Assembly: GCA_003254885.1 (NCBI GenBank)
Contig: QANT01003226.1
Coordinates: 1 to 51,909, forward strand
From: Purshia tridentata
Taxonomy: Eukaryota > Streptophyta > Magnoliopsida > Rosales > Rosaceae
Direction: 5' to 3'
DNA length: 51,909 bases
In this document: piece after piece, positions 11,601 to 24,700 of the stretch
Numbering within the stretch: position 1 is the stretch's first letter
Layout: each line of letters opens with the position of its first letter
Notes under the pieces: model-generated
What the model saw: only the letters and a program-made list of their open reading frames with translations
The model's database searches: none
Told to the model about the DNA's origin: nothing
Program-made: the position numbers and the translations under genes

Positions 11601-14600
11601 ATCAACGATGAAAAAGGATCACGGGCAAGGACAGGATCAGACGCTCGCTGCCAGAACTGTATATCAGAAAATGATGCTGCCATATTGACATGTTCCAAGA
11701 TGCGTAGCATAGCCACTGTGAAGCCTGGCATGGATGAGGATTAAATTTAATAACTGAAACGCTTCTACTCGGATAACTCAGAAGTGAGATATACAGAAGC
11801 CAAGATGGCTTGTAACAAACAAAAGCCAAGATCTTTTTATACATTCATGGATACAAATTATTTTGGAAAGTATGACACATAAATTTTGCAACACAATAAA
11901 CTTGAATGATTGATAGTCCCTTCAGTAGAAGAATAGGGTTAAGACTTAAACCAAGCCCTCCAACATAAGAATTATTTGGATCATCTCAAAAATTATGGCT
12001 GTGCTGTGCCATGCCATGAACATGTGTGCAGGCGCTTGGTGGCACCATAGGTTTCAAAAGAAAAAAAGATTATCTCAAAACTTATGTTTATTAAAATTCA
12101 TCTTTTGAGGAAAAAGGATGGTAGCTTTTTAATCTAACTGCTTGCAGTACAACTGTACTGAATGGAAAATGATTAGTGAATCAGAAAGCAAGAAAAACAA
12201 ATCCACAGAGGAAACACATAGAACAATGGCATTTACTGATATGTAAGGCCACATAAAGAACAATAACAGTACCTTGTCCACCTGTTTCACTGCCGTGATC
12301 TATGGAAACTCCAAAGCAAATAGATTCTGCAAAGCTCTGAATTGCTATAAATCTCTGAAGCACATGAAGAGAATTCTTACATGTGCTTTGAACAACTTTC
12401 AACAACAAGGACAATATAAATTTGCTTGAGGATTCAAGTTCCTTATACAAGGCATTGAGGCTATAGCTTGGTGTTGCATATTTCCCACCAGAACGAGCAG
12501 CAACTTCCATTGATATTAGGGAGTATTTAATTGTGTCCCACATAAGCATTGGGTGGCTGACCCTGGCAGGTCCTGATATCTTATCCTGTTTAGTCAGAGA
12601 ATACATCTTAGAGAGCACACGAGAAATCGGTTCAAGATTTGGGCTCATTCTTCCACATCTCTGCACGGAAAAGCCTTTAAGAGTTCCAACATTCCCAGCT
12701 GCATTTGCTGCAGATTGCAAAAGAACCAAGCCTTTCTGAAGCCTAAGGGAATTAATTTCTTCATCTGATTTGAGCGAAGGACCAGAAGCATGAGATGAAC
12801 CAACACCTGAATGCATAGGCTCCTTGCAAACCTTCTGGAGCTCCCCTGATAATGCAGGCAAGACAGAATTTGCAAGTCGACGGCATACAGGACAGAGAAA
12901 CTCCCCCTGAGAAACAGGCAAAAGATAAGTAATAGAACCCTCCTCCCCTCATTGCAAAAATGGAAGATGGGAAAAAAAAAGGGCAACTAGAACAAAAATC
13001 TTGTACCTTATCTGGATCTACAATATGTCCTCCTTCAAAAACAATTCTTCTGAGATACCTGCATGAATAGATAAAAAATATGGCACAGTTCTTTCATTTT
13101 AAGATTACAACTTCCATCTTTTGAGCAAAAGAAATCCAGGATTAATATAAAAGAGTGACAAAGGAAATCTTAAGATTCCCAAGGATTGAAAATTTCTCTT
13201 CTTGAGAGGACTTACCTTTCCTTCAGCGAAGATAAATAGCGATCAAGGCATCCCTGATGCACAGCATGTCCACAGGAAGAAATATAAATTCCATCACAAT
13301 CTGCAGGGCCAAATCCGTCATATGCTAAAAGCCGAGAAGATTTTACTGAAACCTTATCATTAGAAGCACCTTCAGAAGACGAAGGGTTTTCTGTTGTGTC
13401 TCTAGAAAGAGCAGCTACATATTTTCCAAGCAACATAAATTCAGCATGCTCAATTTTCTCTTGATCTCCTTCAACAGTTAAATTATTTTTATCCCCTGTA
13501 AGTTTAGGATGCAGCATCTTATCATGCAATTCTCTTCGGATAGAGAAGTACATATCTTCTTCCATTGTCTCAAAGGTATGTAAAGTAATCTCCCTTTCAT
13601 CATTTGATTCAAATGGCACTTGGATATCCCTTAATTCATTAAACTGGCCCTTGAGAAATTCTACAAGAGCATTAACATCCCTAGGTTGCCCATGACAGGC
13701 AAATTCCTGAACCAACTTTTTTAAATCAAAGGATGACACAAGTCCTGAAACACCTGACAAAGTACTTGTTCCAGATTGATCAGTCACCTCATTTTTGGTA
13801 ATAGAGATATGCTCCTTGTCTATCCAGCGAGGTTGTTCCCATGACAGGGGACCTCTGTCAATGAAACTCAAAAGCCTAGACTTCTGAAGAAGAATCAAGA
13901 AGGATATCGGATATTTGGAATTAGGATCATGGCAAAGTGAGCAAACAACTTGTGCAGACTCTTCTGAATCATCTTCAACATCAGGATTACAAACCACTTG
14001 TTCAGATTTTGACCCGTCATCCACAGTGGAATTAACACTAGCCAAAAACTTTGATTGCTCAGCTCTCATTTTTTCCAACATGGCAGCCTGTCTCTCTCTG
14101 GCCTTTGCCTTGCGCTTCTCAGAATCAGAAACTGAACCTGAGGTATGTGTATCACCATTTGGAAAAGATTGTGATACATGACTGACCACTTCAGGTGCAA
14201 GTAGTTGCAGTTTGGTCATACATACAGAATCCATCTCTGCAAACTTCTTCAATAAGCTTCCAATTAAAGAAGAGAGGTTGCAACTTCCAGCTTCCAAACA
14301 ATTGTCTAAATTCTCTTTCTTATACATCCTCATCAAGATAACAAGAAGTGACAACAAGCTTTGTTGACCAGCACCAAAATATAGTCCTTCATTAATTTCT
14401 TCACAAGAAAAAGCTAGCACAGGAATCATATCTCCATCATAACAAGAGTGATCACCAGATTCCTTATGTTGAAAACAAATGTCTAATGCTAATGAGAGTA
14501 AATGCAATGAGGTTAAAAGAACACCATCAGGAGCTCTCGATTCAGTTGATTTATCAGAAAAGACAGCATAAAACAGCACTGCACGAACAATTTGAAGGAC

Positions 14601-17600
14601 TGCTTTACAAGTAGCTATTCTAGCCACCCCCTTGAAAGGAGGATAAATCTTAGTCCACCTGGGTAGCTGAGTGGTCAATGCAGAAACACTTCGGAAACGC
14701 AAGTATCTTTCTTCTGCAGCTTGCAGATCCCTAGAGTTCCAACGAGGGTAGTACAAATCCAGTTCTTTCCAAAATGTCCATCGGAGTGAATAAGTCCCCT
14801 GATTTAAGCCAGAGGGGCTGGAATATGAAGCAATGGTATCCAAAATTTCATGAAGCTGGTTAAACTTGGATAGATCACGAGGAAGAGACTTAAGCAATTG
14901 ACTATGAGTGGCATCTGCAATGGTTAGTTTGTGAACCAACTCTCTTTTTAAACTTTCAGCTTTAGTTAGCCCACAAAAGCGCCTCTCTTGGACTATTTGT
15001 ATAATAAGAGTGAGCATTTCCTGCACTAGAACTGGTTCATTTTCGCTAGAGCGCTCAAGGTTCAGAGAAAGGTAGCTTGACAGGCCAAAGCGTTTTACAA
15101 TTCTATTGACATAAAGATCAGCTGGAGCCAAGGCAGCACAACACTGAAGCAGAAATAGATCAAGCTCCAAACCTTGTTCAGACCTGCAGAAATGAACCAT
15201 GATAAAGCCTTCAGGCATGTACAACCCAACCCCCCCAACCCACAACAATAAAGTAGGAAAAAAGATAAACACAAAAAGAAATCATTAAGACAGAAATTGT
15301 CCCCATAAAACGCAGGTCTACCATAAGCATAAATCACTTACCATCGAACTGAACGATACCACTCACAAGCTAATAGGGCAGCATCTCCATTTTTCCGCCA
15401 CATTCCAGCATGAACCTCAGCACAAAATACTCTGATCCTAAGGGGATGCTCCATCATAAAAGCAGAGAATCCATATGGGTGGCAGCCTCCCAGAATGTTT
15501 CCAAAGAAGTCAGTGAAAATAGCTGATAATGAATTTGCAGAACTAGCACTAGCCAAATCTGGCACTTCACCAAAACATCTTCTTAGTGCTTTCTGTAAAA
15601 GCAAGGAAAGTAAGCGATGTAAGGGAATGTGAACCGATATATCCTGTGAACTAACATCATAAGTTATGTCTGGCCAATCAGACAAACTCAGAACACGTAG
15701 AGCATCTACGTCCATGGCACCATCTACTTCCATCGCACTATCATCCAATCCTGTAGGACTACAGGCGTTAACTGAATCAATTTCGTCAGTAACCATCAAC
15801 TTGCTTTCCTGCCCTGCAATTTTACCATTCTGGACGTCAACACTCATATCGCAACCACTATGTACATGTGTCGAACATTGCTTGCCATGATCTTCACTTG
15901 AACTGGCAAGTCTACCAAAAATGTATTTGCCTTTCCGAATCTTGGATAATGTTCTCTTCAATGCTGAAAAATTGCTACCAGAGAAATTGCTAGTGCTTGG
16001 AGAAGATACATCAAGAAGAGCCCCAGAGGTATTATCAACTCCCAGCCAATTCTCAATAGCCCTCAAACACTCGTATGTTAGCCACATCACAGATGGTGGA
16101 ATCAACAAATTAGAAAGAGCATCCAATTTATTTTCAGAAACCTTAAGTGCACATGAAAATGAATTACTCCTCCCCACTGCACTACATGCAGAACTTTCCT
16201 GGGACAGCCGCCCTACTTTAGCATGTCTTAGGCTGTCTGTGTCATCTATATCTTGCTTAGAGTCTTCATCTGTCTTGTCACTAGCCACAGAAAATGCCCC
16301 ATCCACCAATAGAGAATGAATGTTGGCAATTGAATGACCTAGAACGAATGGCAGATGCATACTGTCATTTTCTTCTTCAATACGGAGGCCTGTTTCCCTC
16401 TTTTGTGGGTTCATCCCTTGCACAGAAGCCAAGAGCCTCATCCAAGTTCTTGAAATATCTTGCTGTTCATGAGTTACATATTTGGGCACTATAGCATGGC
16501 TCATAACAAATCGAACATCTTCGATCACACGAATGGTGATTTCATACAAACTTGACCACTTGGTAACCTGTAAAGGGAAAATTGCCAACAATTTTGCTAC
16601 ATGAAACAGAAACAAATGAAAACTAGAACAAAAGAAGAACCATAGCTTAAAGAATTAATCTAAAACTTCAAGAGAAATTTTATAAAACAAAGAAAAAGCA
16701 ATAGATCCTCAATCACAATGCATCAGCAAAACAAATAAAGGAAAGAAGGAACCAGAAAACAAACAGAATGAGCTCCAAAACTGGGGCATCAAGATACTCT
16801 AGTCAGAGCACCACATACAGCATGCCTTCAGATTGAAACATAAGTACACAATCTAAGTTGCAATAGTGATAAATACTATCATGAAGTTGTGTCAAGGACA
16901 AAGGAGGTGCTGTGCAGAGGAATATGATTGTATTGTAATCTAGAACTTTTAAGGAAAGACAAATCAATGCATTACCTGTAAACGACCATCTTCACCAGCA
17001 CAGGAAGTGAAAATATCTTCCAAACATCCCAACATCATAGACAGTAGGTTCATTTCTTTCACAAGACGAGGTGTTAAGGTTGGCACTGTGAAGATTTGTA
17101 CAGAGAATACAGAGAGCAGTGGATACCTTTTTAAAGGAAGGTCACTGAACTCCTTTATGGCTTCATTTACAACAGTAGGGTAATAACTAAGAAATACTTT
17201 GGCAAACTCATATTTGAAAACAGGTTCTCCCAGCAATTTCAGGAGCAACTCATGGAGCTTTTTCACAACAGCTTCATTCAAAAACCTCTCTGCCCTCACC
17301 AGAATCCCCAACAATTCAACGGATGATAAAACCATCTTCGAAACAAAACTAAGCAAACTCTCACTGTACTTACAAAACTCTAGAAGCATCTCAACCACAA
17401 CAAAAGTGAGCTCATTTGCAACTTTCTTACGCTCTGCAACATGGTCACTTGCTCTAGGGTTTTCCCGGCAGATAGTTTCAGCAAGTAGTAGCTTGTTTTT
17501 CCAAGAAACGAAGAGGCAATCAAGAACAGGCCCCACAGTATTTGCAAACTCCTCTGGAAGGGGTTGTATCTGTTCCGCACCTTTATGCTTTGAGCAAAAG

Positions 17601-18488
17601 CCTTCGCGTTTCCATGCTGTAACATCACCACAATCACAACAACCACCGCCAGTATAAATAATAGAATAATCATGATCCTCGTGGTTCCCATTTTGAAAAC
17701 ACGGAACACAAATTGCACATGTTGGATCATTTTCACATGTTCGGCACCTGTATGCTATATCATTAGTACTCCAAACAGCTCCACAAACACCACGCTGCCC
17801 AACACTCATTTTAGAGAGGTTCCTCAGGGCAGCGGCAGGTTCTCCCTCAAACATCAACCACTGCAAACAAATCATGCTTTCACGGAATTGATTTTTCATG
17901 GTTAGTCCCGCTGATTGCTTTTTAGGCCCTGGTTTAGCTTCATGGAGAAATTCTGCTACTTCCTCATCAGAAGGCAACACAGCAGCAACCAGCTCTGGTA
18001 TCCGTTGCTTGTTCTTTTTCACAAAAGTAGCTAAACCACGTTGGAGCTGATCAAGAAACTCCTGCGGCACTCCCAGTTGAGCAAGCCTCTGGTATAAATT
18101 GAAAAGAAATTGTGAAGATGTGAACCCACTAATGACCCATATCATCAAAATTAAAATACCAATATGAAAGTCAAATGGGATAAATATAGATACACATACA
18201 CATATATAAATAGTATACGTGCAAAAATAATATTTTGCCAGAAAACGCATTCAGCTACTGACACAAGTAGAAGACGAAAAAGAAGCAAACTTTCAGCTAC
18301 ACTTGACCAGTTAATTGTATTGCAGATGCCTCCACAAAAGTAATTAAAAAAAAAAAAAACCTCCCGCATTCGATAATTCAACGAAATCAAAATTTGGATA
18401 ATTAAACAAAGAAAATAACAAAGCCTACCCGTACGATTCGATCATGATGGCTGAGAGGGGTAAATTCAGGAGGCGAATCGACTTCCAT
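8644..18488 (-). CDS. PRT6: E3 ubiquitin ligase PROTEOLYSIS 6 (PRT6), UBR-type N-recognin
   Basis: Thirteen exons join in frame on the minus strand: 18488-18429, 18088-16976, 16567-15342, 15183-13216, 13058-13007, 12906-12273, 11724-11507, 11417-10879, 10773-10669, 10551-10485, 10348-10271, 9264-9196 and 8718-8644. They encode 2067 residues; Arabidopsis PRT6 is about 2006. A UBR-box zinc finger lies at about 119-189 (Cys 122, 135, 138, 144, 147, 150, 170, 171, 173, 185; His 159, 188). A RING-like domain is split by a long insert: CSLC at 1214-1217, CGHAVHQGC at 1437-1445 and CPVC at 1478-1481. The C-terminal UBR autoinhibitory-type Cys-rich domain begins with CPNC at 1943-1946. PRT6 recognises proteins with basic N-termini, including arginylated ERF-VII factors, and sends them to the proteasome. 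The start is chosen at MEVDSPPE because it splices in phase 0. The reading frame is intact throughout. Confidence 0.96.
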
Positions 18489-19149
18489 AGTATCGGAACG
18501 GCGAGAGCGCCAGAACCGAACCAGCCAATCCACGCAACACAAACAGCGCTTAAACCGAGAGCTTTCAGTCCCCAGGATTACTTTACAATACACAACTTTT
18601 GTGCATTTAAACCCAAACAATTAATTCTTCCTAAGTCGGCTGGTACTTTCTGAGCCCTAATTCACCATCTGAGCTCGAATTTATGTATTCCACTCTCTCG
18701 CTCTGTTTGAGCGTGACGGTTTATGAAGGTCTCGAAGAATCTCAGAGATAAATCAGCAAATAATATATGGAGTACGATTAGGATATTTGCCAGAGATTGC
18801 GTGTAAAATGATGTTCTTCTCTTCCGCAGTTAATTTTGTGTTTGTTTGTAGGGATTTTTTTATTTTTTATTTTTGGCAATTTTTATGCTTACAGTTCAGT
18901 AATGGCAGATTCATGCCATTTCTGTTTGGATAGTTTTACACTTTTTACTTGTCCAGTGAGAGGGAGTGAGTGCAATGTGGGCTTTGGAGTTGTGTGGATA
19001 AAAGGCCAGCCCAACTTAGAAAGGGAGCTATGTCGGTGGGAGTGAAATATGGGCTATGGAAGTTGTGTGGATAACATGCAAGAAAAGCCTGATAGCTGTA
19101 CGAGGTTCCTGACTATCCGCCCAGTATCCACAATCCTCCACAAACCAAA

Positions 19150-19420
19150 CTAAAGCCATCATGATGACAATGTTCAGGAGGTCAAGACTATTCCGATCAC
19201 TTTGAATTACTAAATTAACTATCTTTAAATTATTTAACAATAGTCTACTGAAATAACATAAACATTTTGATAGACTATTGTCGAATGGTATAAATATACA
19301 AAAGAATTCGATAGTTAGCCATTGAAATAATACAAATATTTCGGTAGACTATTGTCGAATAGTCTAAGAGTAGTCAACTTAATAATTCAGAGTAGTCAGA
19401 ATAACCTGACCCTTTTTAAG
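19150..19420. repeat. Imperfect inverted repeat, possible foldback element
   Basis: The reverse complement of about 19160-19238 (starting AGACTATTGTTAAATAATTT) aligns over some 70 bases with 19337-19405 (starting AGACTATTGTCGAATAGTCT). A further AGACTATTGTCGAAT copy occurs near 19272. The arms are roughly 70% identical by eye. This fits a degenerate MITE or other foldback element. I could not define termini or a target-site duplication. Confidence 0.55.
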
Positions 19421-19806
19421 AGGGCTGCAATATGCACTATCTTATATCCTCTCACTCCTCACCAATTTCTCATTACACATCTTTTATCTTATTTGTTTTT
19501 TTCTCATTTCAAGTGTTTAAAAAATTACTATATTCATATATTTATTCAATCACAATTAGATGTGTCTTAATGGTTTCCAATATCTTTGTCTAATTTTTGC
19601 AAGAATGATATTTGTATAGAGACTTAGAAGATAAACAGCTTCAATTATCGAATTACTAAGCAAATATCTATATATATTAGGCAATACTATTTTTTATGAA
19701 GCCTACAACATCAAACTCTTCTTCTAACTTTATAATAGTAAAAACATATGTGTACTATGAAAGGTTCTCATATTGTACATTTATGGATGGCTACAGTTGA
19801 TGCCCC

Positions 19807-20286
19807 AAGGGAGGGCCGACGAGAAGAGTGCAACTAGTTCTCAGATTATACGCTGATATTCATTCTCTGAAAGACTAAAGGATTGGAAAATTGAGCGGCG
19901 ACATAGAGTTAAGGGAGCATATGATGTGGTAATTTGATTAATTGGTTTTAATTACGCAGAAATCCCATTAAAAATATCAGTGATCGATTTATTTGAATTT
20001 ACGCAGACATATATATATAATGCTTAAAGTGATCTTGATTTTGAAAGGGAGGGCCGACGAGAAGAGTGCAACTAGTTCTCAGATTATACGCCGATATTCA
20101 TTCTCTGAAAGACTAGAGGATTGGAAAATCGAGCGGCGACATAGAGTTAAAGGAGCATATGATGTGGTAATTTGATTAATTGGTTTTAATTACGCAGAAA
20201 TCCCATTAAAAATATCGGTGATCGATTTTTTTGAATTTACGCAGACATATATATATATAATGCTTAAAGTGATCTTGATTTTGAAA
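19807..20286. repeat. Tandem direct duplication, two copies of about 238 bp
   Basis: Copy 1 (about 19807-20046) and copy 2 (about 20047-20286) are nearly identical. They differ at only a handful of positions plus a 2-bp indel in an AT run. Copy 2 keeps an open frame across roughly the first 120 bases (GRADEKSATSSQ...); copy 1 has TGA at 19854-19856 where copy 2 has CGA. I recognise no protein family in the frame, so this may be a captured exon fragment or chance. Confidence 0.9.
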
Positions 20287-21702
20287 ATCCTAATTCTTCG
20301 ATTTTTTTTTTCAAAGAATCTTTTATTTGTAAATGATTGAAATCTTTAAATCTAGAAAAGTCAAATGATTTATGTATTTTGTTTTCTAAAAATGAAATTT
20401 TGCATGCAGTACTACCACCATACGAAAGATCAAATACATTTTTGCGATCAAGTGTGGAGGTGGTTAATTTTATAGCCAGAAAAAAGGGATGCTAATGAAG
20501 AAGAGAAGACCGGAAAACTTGAGGATTTGAGTAATTCCTCTAAAGTAGCAGTGGGTAGTCGACTATTGGGTTGTCATCTAAATCCAATTTGGAAGTGGAC
20601 GTGTAAGTGGAAGTCAACCATGCTGTGAAACTGGGAGTCAACTCTGATGTGAAAGTAGAAGCCGAGGCCAACCCAGGAATTAAGATTTGGGGGGTCATCC
20701 TAATATAACTATGAAAATAAAGAAAAATATTATCTAATAGCACAAATTTGCTATTAGATAAGGAAATGTGCTTATGTAGGGAGTTGGGTACAAATTTAAT
20801 TTTAAATTCCAACACACATATCATGTGACACTAAATAAAACCAACCTCCTTAACTCTTCATGCAAGCCATTTCACTAATCCAATGGTTTTCAAGTTTGGA
20901 CAATTTTGGAGCTATTTTTAGGAGGTTGGTAGAGGGTGCCCCACCAAATGCATACATTAATTTGGATTTACCTGAGTAGGAAGTTCAGTGAGAGTTAAAT
21001 GAAAAATATGGTGTAATAAGGCAACCTTTTCATAGTTGGATTTGGGACAACAAATGCAGTCATATGCATTAATTTAAATGTGTAATTTTGAAAATGTGAG
21101 TTAGATTTTGTTCAAATACTTTCCTTTAAATTTTTCCCAGAACATTTATACTTGGAAACAGAAATGGAAAACTCATTTAATTGTATTTCATGCTAGCACC
21201 GGCCAGCTCGGAGAATGTACATGATTTTGGGTGTTTTGCTCTTTTTATGTATCAGAAACAAAAGGAGTTGTTTTCCCTTTAATAAGCCAATGTGGGAATG
21301 AAAGTTTGATGAATTCTTAGCTAAAGCTATGATAGAAAAAGGGATTTATCTATTGTGGTGATTAATTTTCATATGGTTCTTTTTTTTTTTCTCCTTCTTT
21401 TTATGTTCTAAAGTCATTGAATTACTTTTTCTGTGTAACTAGTAAATTAATTTTAATCCTTGGTTTTCACGGATAAGGGAAAGCCCATAAATCTCATTTG
21501 GGTACAGTGTCCCTAAACCTCTTCAAAAACAACAATGTATTAAAGGAGGCGTTTTATATTACCTAGTTGTTTGCCACCTTTCAGCTGGACTGGTTGCATG
21601 CACAAACTGGTAAGGAACTTCACCCCTATTGGTTTTGTAACATACTTGGGTACAAATAAGGCTCAGTGATCTCTCTTTGCAGTACCCTATAACCTGGCGT
21701 TT

Positions 21703-21705
<3 letters not shown>

Positions 21706-21749
<44 letters not shown>
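21706..21749. repeat. (GA)n microsatellite in the 5' leader of the MBD gene
   Basis: Twenty-two GA units end 11 bases before the preferred ATG at 21761. The repeat is in frame with the coding sequence and with an upstream ATG at 21677. GA repeats in plant leaders can bind GAGA-type (BPC) factors; that role is inferred here. Confidence 0.93.
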
Positions 21750-21752
<3 letters not shown>

Positions 21753-21760
21753 AAATAGCT

Positions 21761-24700
21761 ATGGACAGAGGCAATTGTTCATCCTCATCTTCTTCATCGG
21801 CTGCAGTTGTAGTACCAAATTATGAGCTTGTCGAGGTGAACCAAGAACGTCCCAATACTGAACTAGCTCTGATGGGCGGAGATAACAACGGTCATCATTC
21901 GGAGATGCAACCCCAAGTAACTGAGGCTGCAAACGAGAGCAAGTTTTTAGATGGAAGGGAGTTTGGGCTTCCAGAGGGTTGGACTGTCGAGCTAAGACCT
22001 CGGACCTCTCCCAAGTACCTGGGCAGGATAGACAGGGTACTTACATAATTCTCTACATCTCTCTTAATATCGATTTCTTGATCTCGCTCTAGATCTCTAG
22101 CCAGATCTCTTTCTCAAAAACCATCTTGCTAGATCTGTTGTAGATCGACTTTCTAGCAAGCTGCTTTGCATATGTGTGTTTCTGAATTCTGATCTAGGGT
22201 TTTGTTTAATTGAGTTTTGCTTTTACTTGGGAATATCACTAGTAGTAGTTGCACTTACGAATAATTAGGAAAATGACACTTGTTTTTCACACTAGCTACC
22301 TCCATCGTCTATGATATCGATTATTATATGTGGGAGATGATATGGAAATGGAAAAAGCACTAGCTACTTGCCTCATCAGTCTCAGTTCGTTATAGGTAGT
22401 ACTATGTATATGTTACTCATGAATTACTTGATGAACGTGAAGCTTGCACTCCAAAGTATGAATGTTGGAGCTACACTCCTGCAAGAATGCGCGCAAAAGA
22501 AAGTGCGAGTGCGATTAATAGTGCTTCCCTTTGGTTAAATGTACTATACATTTTAAACAGTAATTTCAAGCTGTTTGGCAAATGCAAGATATATGTATAT
22601 TGTAATTTGTACGTAACCAAGCATATATGCTTGATGTCCTAAATGTACATTGATTAGGTAATAATGAGATCTCCATTATGGTACGCAGTTTGTCGATTTC
22701 GAAATCATTCACTACTACAATCATGTTAATAGACAACACTATAACGGTTTTTCACTGTTGTTTATTATTCCAAAATTCTATCGTCCACGTGCCTGAGTGA
22801 CGATTATGACCCTTTTGTACAACGGTAAAAATGCATAACAATTTTTAAAATACCGTTGTATAGGTAGTATTGTCTATTCATGTTATTAGTGATTATATTT
22901 TAACAAATTTGCATTCACACATGTTATTTGGTCTTGTTGTCCTTTATTTTTTCATTTTCTAGCTAGCTATCCTTAATTAAAAAAGAAAATTACCAAACTG
23001 GTCCTTATAATTAGATAACCTGTTAAGATGACAAATTTTATCATTTTTATGCCCTCAATCAATGGTTAACTAGTGGTTCTTGGATTGTATATTTACTTCA
23101 CATGATTGTAATAATGCTCTATTTACACTTTGAGATTTGGATCCTCTACTAAATTTTTCTTTTGTACTTGATTTTTAGTCCTAACCATATGTTATTAATT
23201 CAACAATGTGTAAGCAACAGATCGATTGAGTGGTGGATTCACAAACGCACCCACAAATCATGCTTCTTATTACATTATTTTCATCAAGTATTTTTCAAGG
23301 ATACATATATAAGGTTCATATAGGAGTAACACATGTTTCATTCCCCAAAGTTTTTTCCATTATTGCCTAGAAAGTGTATCCATATCATGTTACCTCCAGG
23401 GTACTATTCATGATCAGCATTTTTAATTTACAACTTCATTGGGCTTTCCGTGCTAAAGTGTTCAAGAATGTTCAATAAAGGCCAAAATTATCAAGGCCCT
23501 GAATTATTTTGACCTCACATTTCACATTTCGATCTCTACTTTATTGGAGCTAGCTAGCTAGAAAGGGGTTTAGGAGAAATTAAAGGATGCCTTGCTACCC
23601 TTGGCCTTATATGTTACCTAATCCTATTTAAAACCCCAATTAGTCATAATTGGTAGTTAACATTGATTATCCCAAGTGCAGTTTTTCTATCAGCCTGGAA
23701 GAAAAAAGCAGTTCCGATCACTAAGTGCTGCTCAGAAGTGCGCAATGGAGATGCGAGCAACTGAAATAGAGCATGCATCTATGGCCTTGCCAGCTGCTCA
23801 TCAGGTGAGCTCACAAATTTACTTATTCAATTGTGCATATGGACTGGAGGGTACTGGACTTATGTGGTAAATTCATGAACAACTTTGACACAATTGTTGT
23901 CCACACTTGTAAGAACACTGTGAACATGGGAGACTATCAACCGTTGATGTATGTGAAGTTCAATATTAGATTCACATACATGGACATACGTGACTGTCTC
24001 ATTAGCATTTGATATTTTGATGTTATTGTCTGCTCGATCATGCAGGTTCCACAGATTTCAAAACTTCAAATCGGACAGAAATTCCGATTGAAAATAACTA
24101 ATATGGAGCACGCACGAGAGGCTTTGGAAGGTGGTTCTTCAAACATGGTGAGCCCACGAATTTACTTATTCAATTGCACATAGAAAGGATATTAATGGAC
24201 TTATGAGGTAAATTTATGAACTTTGCTTTTTTGGACAATAATCCACGCTTATGTAAATGACTAACTATCAACCGTTAATGCTGTATGAACAAGTGTCAAT
24301 TATTAATGTATGTGCATAGAATTTAATGTTAGATTCACATACATACAAATGTCAAACGTGTACGAATGACTATCTTTAAAATTTGATATTATTGACAGTT
24401 AACCATTAATCAAGTGTAGACTAGACTATTAGTCGTTGATATATGGAAGTGAGATTTGATGTTAGGTTGACATACATCATACGTGCATGAACAATTGTTA
24501 TTAGCATTTGATATTATTGTGTGCTCATGCAGGCTCCACTGAGTGTAGACCCTAAAATACGAAAGCAAATCCGTTCACTAAGAGATGCTAAGAGGTTCGC
24601 GAGGATGAAAGGTAAAATAGGGCAGGCACATGAGGCAGTGCAAGAGGGTTCTTCAACCAAGGTATCAAACGTGTACGAACGATTATCATTAAAATTTGAT

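Larger units (their letters stand above)
18489..21676. other. Spacer between PRT6 and the MBD gene, repeat-rich
   Basis: The first few hundred bases are the PRT6 promoter and leader, read leftwards. Beyond that I see no intact gene. The spacer holds an imperfect inverted repeat around 19150-19420 and a 238-bp tandem duplication at 19807-20286, both listed separately. From 20330 to 21676 the DNA is AT-rich and featureless apart from the promoter of the following gene. Confidence 0.65.

Noticed and set aside
15666..16494. Plus-strand open frames of up to 132 residues
   Set aside because: They are antisense to PRT6 exon 3, which has an unbroken, conserved frame.
21677..21760. Upstream in-frame start for the MBD protein with an Arg-Glu repeat
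   Set aside because: It would translate a microsatellite; the ATG at 21761 gives a normal N-terminus. Kept only as a possible regulatory finding.
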